The position numbers and the translations under genes are program-made. This document shows positions 8,553-19,081 of a DNA stretch of 25,392 nucleotides, one piece after another. The notes beneath the pieces were generated by a model. It was not told the origin of the DNA, searched no databases, and worked only from the letters and a program-made list of their open reading frames with translations. Source of the stretch: Mucidula mucida (lineage: Eukaryota; Basidiomycota; Agaricomycetes; Agaricales; Physalacriaceae); NCBI GenBank assembly GCA_015501055.1, contig JADNYV010000492.1:1-25392 (forward strand), written 5' to 3'. Position 1 is the stretch's first letter; the number at the start of each line of letters is the position of its first letter.

Positions 8553-9133
8553 GGCAAACCAGCCTTTCAGATGACGTGCTTAGTTGCTCTTGTGAGGGAT
8601 ACACACACACCATGACGTGCAGAACTGACCGTGGAAATACCGTATATGGACTCGTGTCAACTGTGCCATCATTGAGCATGTCATTTGGGAGCCTCGTGTG
8701 GGTCTGGCTCGGTCTTGTAGCCTAATGGATCAGAATGAGGCGTTAGAGCACCTACGCCGCCAACTATCGTTGGACTCATTTGAAGTCCGCAGATAGGCAG
8801 ATACTAACTTATTCCTGCACACGAGAGCAGATGAACGCCGGGAAACCGATAGGTGGCTCTGGGAGCAAATATCAGGATGCTACACGCGCCGTGACAATTG
8901 ATAGCCTCGATTTTTGAATTCGTCGCTATCGTCAACATACGAATGCTTCGAGCCTGTGGTTGTGGTATCAATAGCGATTCGCATCAGAGGACGACTTGAT
9001 TCAATCGCTAAGACAATGTTCGTTACTACTTGTCAGAGAATGCTTGCTTCGCGAGTCTCGCCACCTAGGACATGATCACCGATTCGCTGCTGGTAGACCT
9101 TGAACGCTTTGAACTCGGGAAGTGGCGGTTCAT
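8553..9133. other. Spacer between the BTB gene promoter and the AKR stop; no supported gene
   Basis: Short frames only. On the minus strand 8890-9130 directly follows the reductase stop and is probably its 3' UTR. It includes the segment AIESSRPLMR (8970-9003) similar to one at about 1150-1195. Confidence 0.4.
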
Positions 9134-10798
9134 CTATGAGAGCGAGGCAGCTTCAATGAATGACTGCATTGGTTTGTAGGGTTCCTCCAGATACTTGATC
9201 TCCTCCTCCGTCAAGGTTATGTCAACAGCAGCTACGTATTATATTAGTTCAGCCTCATATCCGTTCGTATGAAAGCCACCTACCAATCAACTGGTTCAAG
9301 TTATCGAGCGAGGTGGATCCAATAATGGGAGCGGTGACGCCCTCCTTGCTCATCGACCATGCTACGGCAACCTGGGCCATCGTAATGCCTTTCTTTTTTG
9401 CGACCTCTTCCACTCTACAAGACGAGATGAGTGCCAGGACGGAGGCGCGAAGAAGAAGGTCATTTTACCGATTGACGATGTCATTGGTGGCGGGGCTCGT
9501 GAAGTACACGTTCAAAAGTCTACAGGACTTTAGTTCAGTCACAATCGCGTACGGTGGAAAGCAGCTCACGCGTCACTGGCTGTTCTTCCACTCCCGCGTT
9601 CTTCCAATGGCCTAGTGACCACGCCGCGCGCTAGTGGAGACCAGGGGATGGCACCGACGCCAAAGTGCTGCAACGCCTTATAAGCACTGTCCGGAGAGGG
9701 ACTAAAAAAGGTGTCACCTTGAGTGTATGAAACATATCCCGCTCTTCCTCGCGGTAAACCAGATTGTAGTGATTCTGCATCGAAATGAATGGTGTGAGGT
9801 TATGCTCAAGGGCGTAGTCTGCACATCATGTATGTAGTATACAGAATAGGAGAAGAAATATGATAGTACTTTGCATCAAGTGAATGGTATACGCAAGTCA
9901 ACAAGAGAGCACCGGTAGTTGGTTGTAGAAACATACATTGGTAGGCATAACAAGAGGACATTCCAATATAGCGGGCATACCCTGCCTGCACGACGTCGTG
10001 CAGGGCTTGCATCTGGGCCAGTCCGTCAGGGGCGCGTTAGAGAACGATAGAGTCACTCACAGTCTCGGCGATGGGAGTAGTAGGGTCAAACCTGTGGCAC
10101 TGAAGAACATCCACATAGTTGAGTTGAAGACGTTCAAGGCTCTTCTTGACTGCGGAGAAGATGTGCTGTCGGATGAAGTTAAGATTCACTGGTTGTAGAC
10201 ATCAAGAGCTCTGAACCTTTCGACTCAGCCCGAACTGATTGACGTATCCTTCCTGTTGCGCCTTTTCACTGTCGCGTATCATAGGGCCGGAGTAATCGCG
10301 TCCAACAACGCCCCAGAGCTGAAAGCTTCAATTAACATCGCCGAACACAACTGAGCAAGGTAGAGCACCTTGGTCATAACAACAATCTCATCGCGAGGCA
10401 GCTTATACTCCTTGATTGCTTTTCCGAGGATGACTTCCGAACAGCCGTTCGAGTACACCTGTTTTGGTCAGTGAGCGAGAGGTTTGGTTTAGAGCACCTA
10501 CATCGGAGGTATTAAACGTGTTGATTCCAGCGTCGTATGCAGCCTTGATGTGTTTGAATCCTTCTTCTTCGGGAAGAATCCATGAATACCATCCTGGGTT
10601 ACCGTAGGACATACATCCAAGAATGAGCTTTGATATTTTTAAGCCAGAGCTACCAAGGCGAACTAATAAAGCGATGTGAGTAAGTACGAGAGACAGAGCT
10701 ACAAGACGCGCACCATATTTCATAGTAGTTACGCGTTCAGGAGACTTGTCAGCGTTGGGATTAGCTGCACTGGAGATAGTGTTGTTGTCGAGGCTCAT
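9134..10798 (-). CDS. Aldo/keto reductase, twelve inferred exons, 370 residues; catalytic Asp replaced and one splice acceptor damaged
   Basis: Exons (minus): 10714-10798, 10502-10662, 10369-10458, 10217-10318, 10061-10165, 9937-10012, 9870-9884, 9718-9818, 9570-9667, 9469-9519, 9284-9414, 9134-9231. AKRs reduce aldehydes and ketones with NADPH in a TIM barrel. Recognisable are [102 protein letters not shown] and [12 protein letters not shown]. Of the usual Asp-Tyr-Lys-His tetrad, Tyr84, Lys112 and His170 are present but position 79 is Asn (FNTSDVY where relatives have FDTANVY). Exon 7 is a 15-base micro-exon (FHLMQ) whose upstream acceptor reads CA instead of AG; skipping it keeps frame and loses five residues. 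All other introns (43-51 bases, one of 50 near 9700) are canonical. The protein may be made but with weak or altered activity. Confidence 0.85.
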
Positions 10799-10830
10799 TT
10801 TTTGAACTGACGGTTTCAATCTTCTACAGA

Positions 10831-10840
10831 GGTTTATATG
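10831..10840 (-). promoter_or_regulatory. TATA-like box of the aldo/keto reductase gene
   Basis: CATATAAACC on the minus strand lies about 33 bases before ATG 10798. It supports the longer N-terminus rather than the internal ATG at 10723. Confidence 0.4.
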
Positions 10841-11159
10841 ACATACATAGTACATGTTTCCTATTTGAGCGGGTCTTAACCGTAAGACCGAGCGCGGGAT
10901 AAGTATAGCAAAGAACGGCAGGAGCGTGCGTGTATCGTTTAATAATCAAGCCGTGACGTGGGCGTGAGTCCTTTGCTGGCAGGGAGTTTTGACATCGAGT
11001 AGCGGCAGTCATCTGCTGCAGTACTGTATGTCATCAGACAAGAGTCAATTAGTGTATTAGACGATAGACCATGGTGGCAAGATCCTGAAAGGGACAACCT
11101 CCCGTCGATCCGCGCCGGCGGCATAGTAGCCGCGGGCGGCGGAAGCAAACAAAATTGAT
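10841..11159. other. Intergenic between the reductase and duplication copy B
   Basis: Short frames on both strands without family resemblance. No repeat or RNA gene is recognised. Confidence 0.4.
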
Positions 11160-11182
11160 CTCCGTTCGACCAACTTAAAACT

Positions 11183-11228
11183 TTCGACGTCCATCATCGC
11201 CTCTAGAGTTTCTTTTCCGGAGCCAGCA
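11183..11228 (-). other. Minus-strand coding-like block, copy B (GKETLEAMMDV)
   Basis: The minus strand reads GSGKETLEAMMDVE after a CTTTCAG acceptor-like site at about 11230-11236. It matches copy A (RKETLEVMMDV). In copy B the frame then continues SFKLVERRSILF, which does not match copy A. The product is unknown; the gene it came from would diverge from the KEN-motif gene across about 630 bases. Confidence 0.3.
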
Positions 11229-11855
11229 CTGAAAGCCATCTACATCTTGGCTCAAAACGTTCGACCGGACTACTTGTCCCCCTCTATACGTCGGGCTGTG
11301 CAGGAATTTCGGGTCGTAGGGCAGAGATTGACTCGATGAACAGTTATTTCGTACTAGTCGACCATCTCAACCTTGCCCTGCGCTTCCGGAAGAGGTCAGA
11401 CATTGGTTATAAAGAGCGTTAGTGGATGCAAGTACTCGTTTTCTTTTGAGAGCTTACGCTCTGCGTTATTAGAACAGCGCTGTATAACAGTCCAGCTTAT
11501 GCTAAGGAATTCTCCCAGAGGTGTCGGCCCCTCAATGCATGCGCGCGCCCATCGACGAAACAATCAATCACGAGCTTGAGCCACGAATCACTTTCGGTTT
11601 TCGAAAACATTTGATGCCCTTCAAAGTAATGTATGTACTTCGTCGATATCCTACAAAGCCATGCCTTCGTCAACTCGGACCCGTTCTCTGGGGTATCTGA
11701 TCCTCGCCTGATGACTGATTGACTTTCTGGCAGGGTGAGTCGATAAACCGCATAACATGTCTACGATCCTAGCGACAGGAGTTTAGCAGAATCCTTCTTA
11801 TACTGGGGACAGAACGCAGGAACCGTTGATTCCCTCTTGCCCTCTGATTTCCACA

Positions 11856-12638
11856 ATGTCTGCTACGGCCACCACTTCCGCTCTTTCCCGCTGCATCGCC
11901 TGGTTCCTCGGGAAATCCATGAGATTGACCAATGGAGGACTGCTCGAAGCGACCGAAGAGTTGCGCATAGTGAGCTGGCTCCTTTAATCGAGGACGTCAA
12001 TACTGACACATGCAGCCCGCGCCTACTACACTCGAGGATGCTTACTATCCATTCCAGCTCGCCGCCTCCGACACGGGCGCGGCGCTCTCTGCTTTACCGC
12101 AGCATTCGCCCCTTGATTTCTTGAGCTTTCTCTCCTTTGCGCCGCTCAAGGGATCGCCATCATACCTGAGGAGCCGCAGAATGCTGTGTTGCGCACTGCA
12201 GTGGCCGCTGCGACTAAGGTTACAGTTGTCAAATTCGTCGAACCGATCCCAAATGAAGTCGAGGTACGAATTCCTGAGGCTGAGGCTGATGCTCCTGCTC
12301 ATGTTGACCCTCAGAGATTCGCTCCTACCCCGACTATATCTCTCACACCACCAACTCCCACGAAGAGGAAGCCCAAGGCTGACTGCAGATCCTTTACCCC
12401 TCTTCAGAGCATCGCCAATGCTCCCGGGACATTGAGGCCCAGCGGTAGATGGCATGGCAGGAAGCATACCTCCAGCCGACGAGCGCATGATAAAGAAAAT
12501 TTCGCGCCAGTGACTGCTAGCCGCCCATTGAAAACAAGAGAGGAGCGGCTTAAGGCATATACGCCGCCTGCCCGCCTCCTTGGTCTACGCCAAGGTCAAG
12601 AAAATATCTCCCGATGCCCGACATCACATAGATTTTAG
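11856..12638 (+). pseudogene. Lineage-specific KEN-motif gene, copy B, frameshifted
   Basis: Exon 1 (11856-11969) encodes MSATATTSALSRCIAWFLGK and 18 more residues. The intron 11970-12015 (GTGAGC...ACATGCAG) matches copy A in position and phase. Exon 2 opens PAPTTLEDAYYPFQLAASDT. Compared with copy A, one base is missing in CCTTGATTTC (12111-12120), which throws SPLD into a wrong frame. The ancestral frame resumes later as VLRTAVAAATKVTVVKF, RIPEAEADAPAHVDP, SGRWHGRKHTSSRRAHDKEN and ends at TAG 12636-12638. No GT-AG pair nearby repairs the frame. Copy B has CGA (12267-12269) where copy A has TGA. The KEN tripeptide and basic C-terminus are kept. Function unknown; without the missing base the product would be about 245 residues. 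Confidence 0.6.
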
Positions 12639-12772
12639 ATCGCTCGTAGGTTCTCCATCTGATATACCCTCCTGCTATACAGTTCTGCTCTTCGATTTGC
12701 TTGCTACCTTGCTACTATATCTTCTACGCTACAATTTTATTACTCGTTCCTTACTTTACAGCTTTCTACTAT

Positions 12773-12895
12773 CTGTGGTCCACTGCTCGCGCGGTGTTGA
12801 AGCAGATCTGTCCCTGTCAACTACCTATACCTTCCTTGACGCTATTTTCCCTTGTTAGTATCTGTAGTCCACTGTTCGCGCGGTGTTGAAGCAGA
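12773..12895 (+). repeat. Two 34-base imperfect repeats in the copy B 3' region
   Basis: Units at 12773-12806 and 12862-12895, 89 bases apart, carry the same core as in copy A (CACTGCTCGCGCGGTGTTGA, with GTTCGCG in the second) and end AAGCAGA. A degenerate third unit may start at about 12942 (CTGTTCGTGCTG). As in copy A they begin a little over 100 bases after the stop codon. Confidence 0.8.
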
Positions 12896-13325
12896 TTTTT
12901 CATTTTTTGTATTTCCAACTTTACACTGCCTTCTTTTGCTATTGTCTGTTCGTGCTGTATTTCGTTTAGGATTTTCGAGGTCGTTGATGATGCGCAAGGA
13001 CACCTATGTAGTTGATGAATTTCAATCTATCACCTTCTGGCTGGGACGAAAACGGTGATTTCTTCCTGGCGTGTTGGGGACGACACCCTCGGTGCCCACC
13101 TTTAATAGTAAAGTTCATGTCGATCGCGTGAAGCATAGACGCGTGTTGTGGCCGCAAAAGGCAATTCGCACCTTTGCAAATTCCCACTTCGTGTCCCATT
13201 TATAGTATCTCGAGAGTCCACCGTACGTCTTGCGACTCGCGGCTAAGTAGTCGCAAACCCCAACTTCAAGTTTCACGAGCCGCAGCTTCTCGACAACGCC
13301 AAAACATCTAAGTAATTGTAGATTT

Positions 13326-13684
13326 TGCCTTGGCTTTTTCCTCATGCTTGGACAATGCTAAAACATCGACAATGAGCAAATGAGCAGGCGAATCTAGGAA
13401 ACAAGAACGTGGCGTCGCCTGCTCTATGACGGCAAACCCTCGAGCAAAAAGCACACAAAGAGCACACAGGATTTTCATGAAAGTCTATAACATTGTTCAC
13501 GCGCCTCATGCTTGCCATGTAGCACGCCAAAGTCCCGAAATGCATTGACCGACTTGGCGAACAATGAGAGAAGCGCCTATTGGGTCCGCCGCTAGGACCA
13601 GAACAAAGGCGCCTGTGCCACGGCATAAAGACTGGCGCGCGCCGTTGCCTATGTCCCACAATTCGCCTCAACACCTCTGTCAAC
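13326..13684. other. Upstream region of the Cys/His-cluster gene
   Basis: A 128-codon minus-strand frame (13342-13728) overlaps the start of the next gene and looks like chance: it has no motif and no splice structure. The stretch probably holds the 5' UTR and promoter of the gene at 13685. A clear TATA box is not seen. Confidence 0.4.
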
Positions 13685-14775
13685 ATGTCCGCCTCCTCGA
13701 GCTCACACACGATTACAGCTGGTCGCACATATGCGAGGCATGACTGGGAAGAGCCGAACTCCTATGACGACTCCGACAACACCGCGCTTGACTTTTACGA
13801 TGTATATCAACAGCAGAGGCATGACCACTATGTGGCGCTCCTGGAGCCGATCCTCAGAGGCGAGGTATTGACAGCCGTTGCTGACAAGGAGAAGGAAAAT
13901 GAAGATTTTGACGGCAACTTGGACGGTGGAAGTCTAAGCGACGCGTGAGTTTTCTCATACATATTATCAAGTGATTCTCACATACCCAAACAGTGAAAGC
14001 GACGCGTCTTACGATGAGGATAACGTAGAGCTTGGCAAGCGATCTTGTACCGATCATGGCTCCATGTAAGGTCCTTTGTCTTCAATGAACCTTATAAAAG
14101 GCTGACATGAATCCCAGCTTACCATCCACAAAGCGCGCGCGCGTCGACATCAGTACTGAACATGACTCTGAAAGCCTGTCAGTCATTCCTATTTCTTTCA
14201 CAAAACAACAGACTGCTGACCTTAAAACTTGATAGGACCACCAAAGGCGCAAACACCTCCCATACCGCCGAGCTAGCCACTGAGGCCACTCGGCGAGCCA
14301 TCATCCTCTCCACGGTCCCCCAGCAAAGCGCACACGAGCGCACCTCGACGCATTCTACGGATCCCTCCAGCTCGGCCCCAAGCAGCTGCAACTGCTTGGC
14401 CAGCCGAACCGCAAGAACATGACCAAACTGCAAAGGGAGGCATACCTCAATGCCGATGTTTGGATCAAGGCAGGCACCATCGAGCCGTACAAGGTCACCT
14501 GCGCAGGCTGCGACAAGTCCATCGCATTGGAAAAGCCTCGGACGGGAGTGCAGAAAGGAAACGAGTACTATGCTGGGAATTGGAACAAGCATAGGAACCA
14601 TTGTGGAGAGGTGTATAGAAAATGGTGTGAAAGGAATGGGTTGGAGCCGGATGAGGGCAAGGGAAAATCAAAAGAAGGTGGGAAGGTGGATAAGAAAGGA
14701 GCGAGGGAGGTCAGAGCTCTGCCGACGCGCCGCCGCGCGTCGTTAGCTTCAATACCGGTGAATGTTATTGCATGA
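13685..14775 (+). CDS. Fungal protein with a C-terminal Cys2/His2-Cys cluster, four exons; one frame join uncertain
   Basis: Exons 13685-13944, 13994-14065 and 14118-14177 join through canonical introns of 49 and 52 bases and encode an acidic, low-complexity N-terminus (SYDDSDNTALDFYDVYQQQR, DKEKENEDFDGN) with KRARVDI resembling a nuclear signal. The last exon encodes AHLDAFYGSLQLGPKQLQLL then KVTCAGCDKSIAL ... NWNKHRNHCGEVYRKW, that is C-x2-C-x26-H-x2-HC, a likely zinc-binding module. The nearest acceptor (GATAG, 14235) leads into a different frame (TKGANTSHTAELATEATRR) that never reaches this module. Using the acceptor CGGCGAG (14297) gives a continuous 289-residue protein with a 120-base intron. 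Otherwise a one-base deletion near 14330 must be assumed. Lysine-rich C-terminus. Exact family and role unknown; DNA or RNA binding is only a guess. Confidence 0.65.
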
Positions 14776-15439
14776 GTTTCTGTATATCTGTATTATTATG
14801 AGCAATCATAATCAGTCTGCCTTGAATCAGCCTCACTTTCTTAGAAGAGTGGTAATGAGTGTGCCACTTCCATCGTGGTCGGAAGCAAACCTGACAGGAT
14901 TGATCGCGATCGCTGAAAGCTCCTGACCATCCCGCCACAACACGCCTTGAAAGTCTCTGGTATAAAGAAAGCTCTTGGGAAAGCGGTCTCCGCGCCACTT
15001 CCATCCACGCATCTGAAGCCCTTGTATACCTCCTCGCACCTGTCACTGACGCTCTCACCGGGTAGTGCATCAGACAATGGAAGACTAACGTCGGCGGGTG
15101 ATATTGTACGAGCGGCGAATATGATGATGGTTACTTCTATTCTACTGAGCTGACAATGTCGGCTGATTTGCGCCGGTGGCACCCACGTTCAAGCGATAGT
15201 AGTACTTAAAGTTACAGCAACAAAAGTGAGTCTTTGAGATGATAAAAGTCGAGGAGTCGGCATTATTGACAAGTATCAAAATCATTCATGCACGACCCCA
15301 CGTCTCTACTCGTGTCAAACTCCTTCGCAGTACCAATGTTTGCCATATCCAGCCCGGTTATAACCTGTGGACACACATTTGAGACGAAAAACGGCACCGC
15401 GGTCTATAAGTGATTTAATAATGAACGAGACGCATCACC
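14776..15439. other. Intergenic; no supported gene
   Basis: Overlapping short frames on both strands (the longest 113 codons, 14841-15182 minus) show no motif or consistent splice structure. Confidence 0.4.
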
Positions 15440-15960
15440 ACTCACACGAGAATATGTGCATACTTCGATCCCAGTCGTGATTGCCATAGCTGCACAGCAT
15501 CGAGCCATCCGTCACGACCGCAGGCCCTGGAATGTCGGTTGCACTGGCCAGAGGCTTATGGGACTCATTCATGAGCGGGCACTGCACGGTATTGACAACG
15601 CCATGAGCAGCCTCATGCTCTGTCTCTGGGCACGCAACAAAGCTCATTAGTGTGCAACTACCCGTTTGACAAACCAGTCTCCGGTTGGGCAACTAAGTGG
15701 ACCACAAGATTTCGGGTGAAGGACTTGCCTCGTCTTTATAGATACAGGGACCGGAAGTCCCGTACGTGCACTGGGTGAAGTTCTGCGAGCCCTCAATGAG
15801 TGATGAATTTTTGGGCCACAGGTGTCTCTGCCGGCATAAGGGATCGTTGTTTTTGTCCCTTGGAGGTCAAACAAATTCGCCGCTAACGAAAACGATTCCG
15901 GGAACTGCAAGGAGAAGAATGAGAGCATCTACAGTGCTGGGACCGGGAAGCATAAGGAAA
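15440..15960 (-). pseudogene. Possible decayed gene for a cysteine-rich secreted protein
   Basis: On the minus strand an ATG near 15951 opens MLPGPSTVDALILLLAVPGI VFVSGEF, which looks like a signal peptide, then stops. In other frames downstream are FTQCTYGTSGPCIYKDE, SCPTGDWFVKR and TGSCTLMSFVACPETEHE, and finally DGSMLCSYGNHDWDR. The repeated C-x-Y ... C-x-Y ... CP spacing recalls small secreted Cys-rich proteins of Agaricomycetes, but the pieces lie in different frames and I could not join them with good splice sites. It could be a pseudogene, a poorly modelled multi-exon gene, or chance. Confidence 0.25.
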
Positions 15961-17692
15961 GTATAATTACATTACAGCAAGTCTATGGTCTTTATGGGAC
16001 CTGCAAGCATTTTTAGAGACGCAAATGATCACTGCAGCGTCCATGATAATCCGGTTGGCATTATGTGCATTCCAGGCGATACATACTGTACAGCGATGGA
16101 GCGAAATGACGATACGGCGGTGTCGGCGAACGAAGCCTGACAGGGAAATGAAGAAGCAAATGAAACAGTACATGAGGCGAGCACGAAGACTGGGCGCTGA
16201 GCAACAGTCAGAGAGGAACAAAACAGCAATGTCGCGTCGATTGAGATCATAACGAATGATCTATACGTGGGATAATATGCGAGGCATCAGAGGGTGTAAA
16301 TTGTGAAAGCGTGTACATAGAGTGCTGACGAGCGAAACAAGATTCGATATGGTGGCGAATCCGAAGGGCAGGACTAGTTCTCATAACGATACAATTGACG
16401 GGGAAAGGAGATCTTTTTATGAATATCAATGTAAGTCCATTCTTGCGGTCCACGAGGAAAGACGAATTGAGGAGGCTGAACCAGGGGGTGTTTTTCGGAG
16501 CGTTGGCTTGTTAGGGACGTATATCCCCTGTAAGACGATCACGTCCTCTGGCTGCGGGGCGCGAATTGACCATCGGTGGTCATGGTGTGCAACTGTTGAA
16601 AGGTATGCAGTCCCATTCCTGAGAGCATCGGGGCGTATTGTGGAGGGAATGCTAATGACGAGGACGGTGCGTTTACTGAAAGCATGACGAACAGAACATG
16701 GATGAGCTCGGCGACCAGTCGCCGTCGCCTTTGAGCAGCTATTATTGCGTCAGGCATACAAAAATCCGAGTCTAAGAGCAGACAACATACCACTTTCCCG
16801 ACGTCATTGCATGGTGCCCCGGTCGACAATATCTCCAACATGACGATGATCCATCTCGACGATATACCCAGTGAGACAAAGTCGAGGATGGACGCCAAAG
16901 ATCAAAGCCAGGTAATAGACACTGTTCAAGAAGTCGCGGTCTGATAAGCAGTTTGGAGTTAAGTCATCGAATTTGTAAACCGTCAATTGGAGTGCTAGGG
17001 TGGACGAGCCGTCCGCCCAGTGATGTCTTTCCATCGGCACCCAGGTCCCACGGCGTTGTAGGATATCCTTCTAGGCTGGCCCAAGAAAATGCGAAGAAGT
17101 GCATGAGCTGGAGGTCCTAATGAAGGCGAGTGCATATCATACATGGTGGCGGGAAGGAAATCGGAAACGTAATGGTGACTACGTGACGCACGCTGTCAAT
17201 TAGTCAGTGTAAATTTCGGAGAACGACTAGATAAATTAATGTCATGGACAAGATTCAGGCAAAGTGCTACTAAGAATCAATGTCTCTCATAGTAACGCCA
17301 CATTCTAGGTCTACCCTCGATGTCAGCTCAAGAAATTTGTCCGGCCACTCCGTTCTTGTGTGAATGTACAGCCAACGTGGAAACCGCACGGTTTTGAGAC
17401 AAATGTATCAAATTCCGTTTCATCGTACGACTCTCACAAGACCTCCCAGAATGTCAGAATTCCGTCGGCCACGATGATCTGAGTCGTGGCACGGAAGTCG
17501 TGCACATAGTAAGAAGTGCGAGGACGAGTAGCTGACGAAGGGATTCTATAGACGTGTGAGGGAATCCGTACCAGCATGGATGCCCAAGAGGAATAACTCT
17601 CGAAGTAAACCACACTAAACGTATCAGAGAGGTCTATGGTCGTAATAAATTGTAAAGGTATAAGTATAGGTACATAATACATATGCACACTG
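15961..17692. other. Gene-poor stretch; possible remnant of a membrane-protein gene on the minus strand
   Basis: Frames are short and disconnected. Minus-strand pieces with hydrophobic character occur at 17455-17530 (YYVHDFRATTQIIVADGILT), about 16860-16930 (SVYYLALIFGV, then ILDFVSLGISSRWIIVML in another frame) and 16680-16720. In that order they could be the wreck of a fungal multi-pass membrane protein, but no splice model connects them. No other element is seen. Confidence 0.2.
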
Positions 17693-19081
17693 TCAGACCA
17701 CTTGAAATGCAGATCCTCCCGCCTTCGCGTCCAGCTCGATGATCTCGTTTAACCCTAAGAAAACTGAATGAGAATCGCTCTGGCCGGAAAGCAGCAAAGC
17801 CTTACCCATCACTTCGAAGAACTGTTTAGGATCCATGCCTTGCGCTGTCGTGAAGTCGGTACCCGTCTTCTTCAGCGATCTCATAGCAGTTCGGCAGGCG
17901 TGAAGCATAGCGACACATGACACAAGCGAAAAGACTTTGCGGCCACCATGTCAGCACACTAGAAAATGAGATAGGTTTTGGGACTCACTGATAATCTTCG
18001 CGCCCATCTGCTCCGCTTCAGGATACGTGAACGAAGGAGTCAAACCACCCGAGATGACATTGACAAGCACAGGCGTCGGCGCCAACGCAGCAACAGTCGA
18101 CTCGAGGAGTTCCTTCGTGCGCACGCCTTCGATGAAACAAACATCAGCGCCAGCCGCAGCCGCAAGCTTCAGTCGCTCGATGGCCTCGTCCATCCCGAGA
18201 ACCTGTGCAGAGTCCGTGCGTCCGATGATAACAAAGTCTGAGCCTCCAGGGATGGAGTCTCGCGCAATGACCGCAGCGCGAATGCGCGTAAGGAACTCTT
18301 CGCGAGATACCACCTGCTTGCCTAGGAGATGTCCGCATCGCTTGGTCTGGACCTGGTCCTCGATGTGTAATGCGGCGATACCAGCGCGCGCATATTGGCG
18401 GACTGTCCGTGCGACCATGGCTGGGCCACCGAAACTAAAGGAATGTTTAGATGAAGGCAGTGGACAATGTGAGGCAAGATATACCCGACATCGGCATCAG
18501 CGATAACTGGGACTGTCGTGGCGTAATTTAGCAAGATTGTTAAGAAGATTTGAATGAGCAAAGTACCCACCTGAAGTATCTAAACTTGAAACCATTTGAC
18601 CCGCCTATCAGTCAACATGAGCATAGGATAACGGAAAACTAGCCAACGAACATACCCCCACAAAGTCATTCAACGTCGCAATGGCCAAATCAGGCTGTCC
18701 CATTCTAGACGCCGTAGTCGCCGCACCGCTGGGATTCAGATAAGTCGTCGAGTAGCAAAGTACGCCACAATGTACATACCTCTGATAGAGACAGTCGAAA
18801 CCAGCTTCGAGTGCGGCCCGTGCGCTTATACCATCGCATATCCCAGGAGCGACCTTCACCATGAATTCAACGCCAAGAAGTCGACGTGATTGGACGCGAC
18901 ATACCACAATCCCAGGCCGTGCAAGCATCTGCCTCAACCGAGTGGACGGGATGGGCGAGAGTGGGCCATCCAAGAAGTTCTTGGGATCAAGGCGGGGGTT
19001 ATAATACACACCCGCTTCAACCGCGGCAGGAGCAGGCGCGGACGCCGTTTCAAGAGTATATGAATAACTGGGGGCAGGCAT
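17693..19081 (-). CDS. Isocitrate lyase/PEP mutase superfamily enzyme, eight exons, 340 residues
   Basis: Exons (minus): 18905-19081, 18780-18853, 18656-18728, 18571-18604, 18485-18512, 17989-18434, 17806-17934, 17693-17754; all introns are GT-AG, 50-58 bases, and every phase fits. This superfamily makes or breaks C-C or P-C bonds next to a carboxylate (methylisocitrate lyase, oxaloacetate hydrolase, dimethylmalate lyase, PEP mutase). Visible are RLRQMLARPGIVVAPGICDG, SGAATTASRMGQPDLAIATL, the metal-site strand VPVIADADVGFGGPAM (Asp125, Asp127), HIEDQVQTKRCGH with the catalytic-loop Cys162 that marks the lyases and hydrolases, FVIIGRTDS and VLVNVISGG. The C-terminus (TAQGMDPKQFFEVMG) is complete. 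The Cys in K(K/R)CGH argues against a PEP mutase; substrate cannot be fixed by eye, and oxaloacetate acetylhydrolase or 2-methylisocitrate-lyase-like activity are the leading choices. Length is normal for the short fungal forms. Confidence 0.9.

Larger units (their letters stand above)
11160..13325 (+). repeat. Diverged duplication, copy B
   Basis: This is the collinear partner of copy A (about 1660-3765), with the same order of minus-strand block, gene, 3' repeat array and second minus-strand block. Non-coding parts have diverged to scattered matches, so the duplication is not recent. The two copies are in the same orientation about 9.5 kb apart, with the kinase, BTB and reductase genes between them. 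Edges are approximate. Confidence 0.7.

Noticed and set aside
11057..11239. P-loop NTPase from GSGKETLEA in copy B
   Set aside because: Only a short GSGKET string; copy A has SSRKET at the same place, and no Walker B or further helicase or ATPase motif follows.
13342..13728. 128-codon minus-strand frame
   Set aside because: It overlaps the start of the plus-strand Cys/His-cluster gene and has no motif or splice structure.
16539..17040. Complete multi-pass membrane-protein gene on the minus strand
   Set aside because: Hydrophobic pieces exist but lie in different frames, and I could not find splice sites joining them; left as a possible remnant.
17693..19081. PEP mutase as the specific activity
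   Set aside because: The KRCGH loop with its Cys is the lyase/hydrolase form. Mutases lack that Cys, so only the superfamily call is made.
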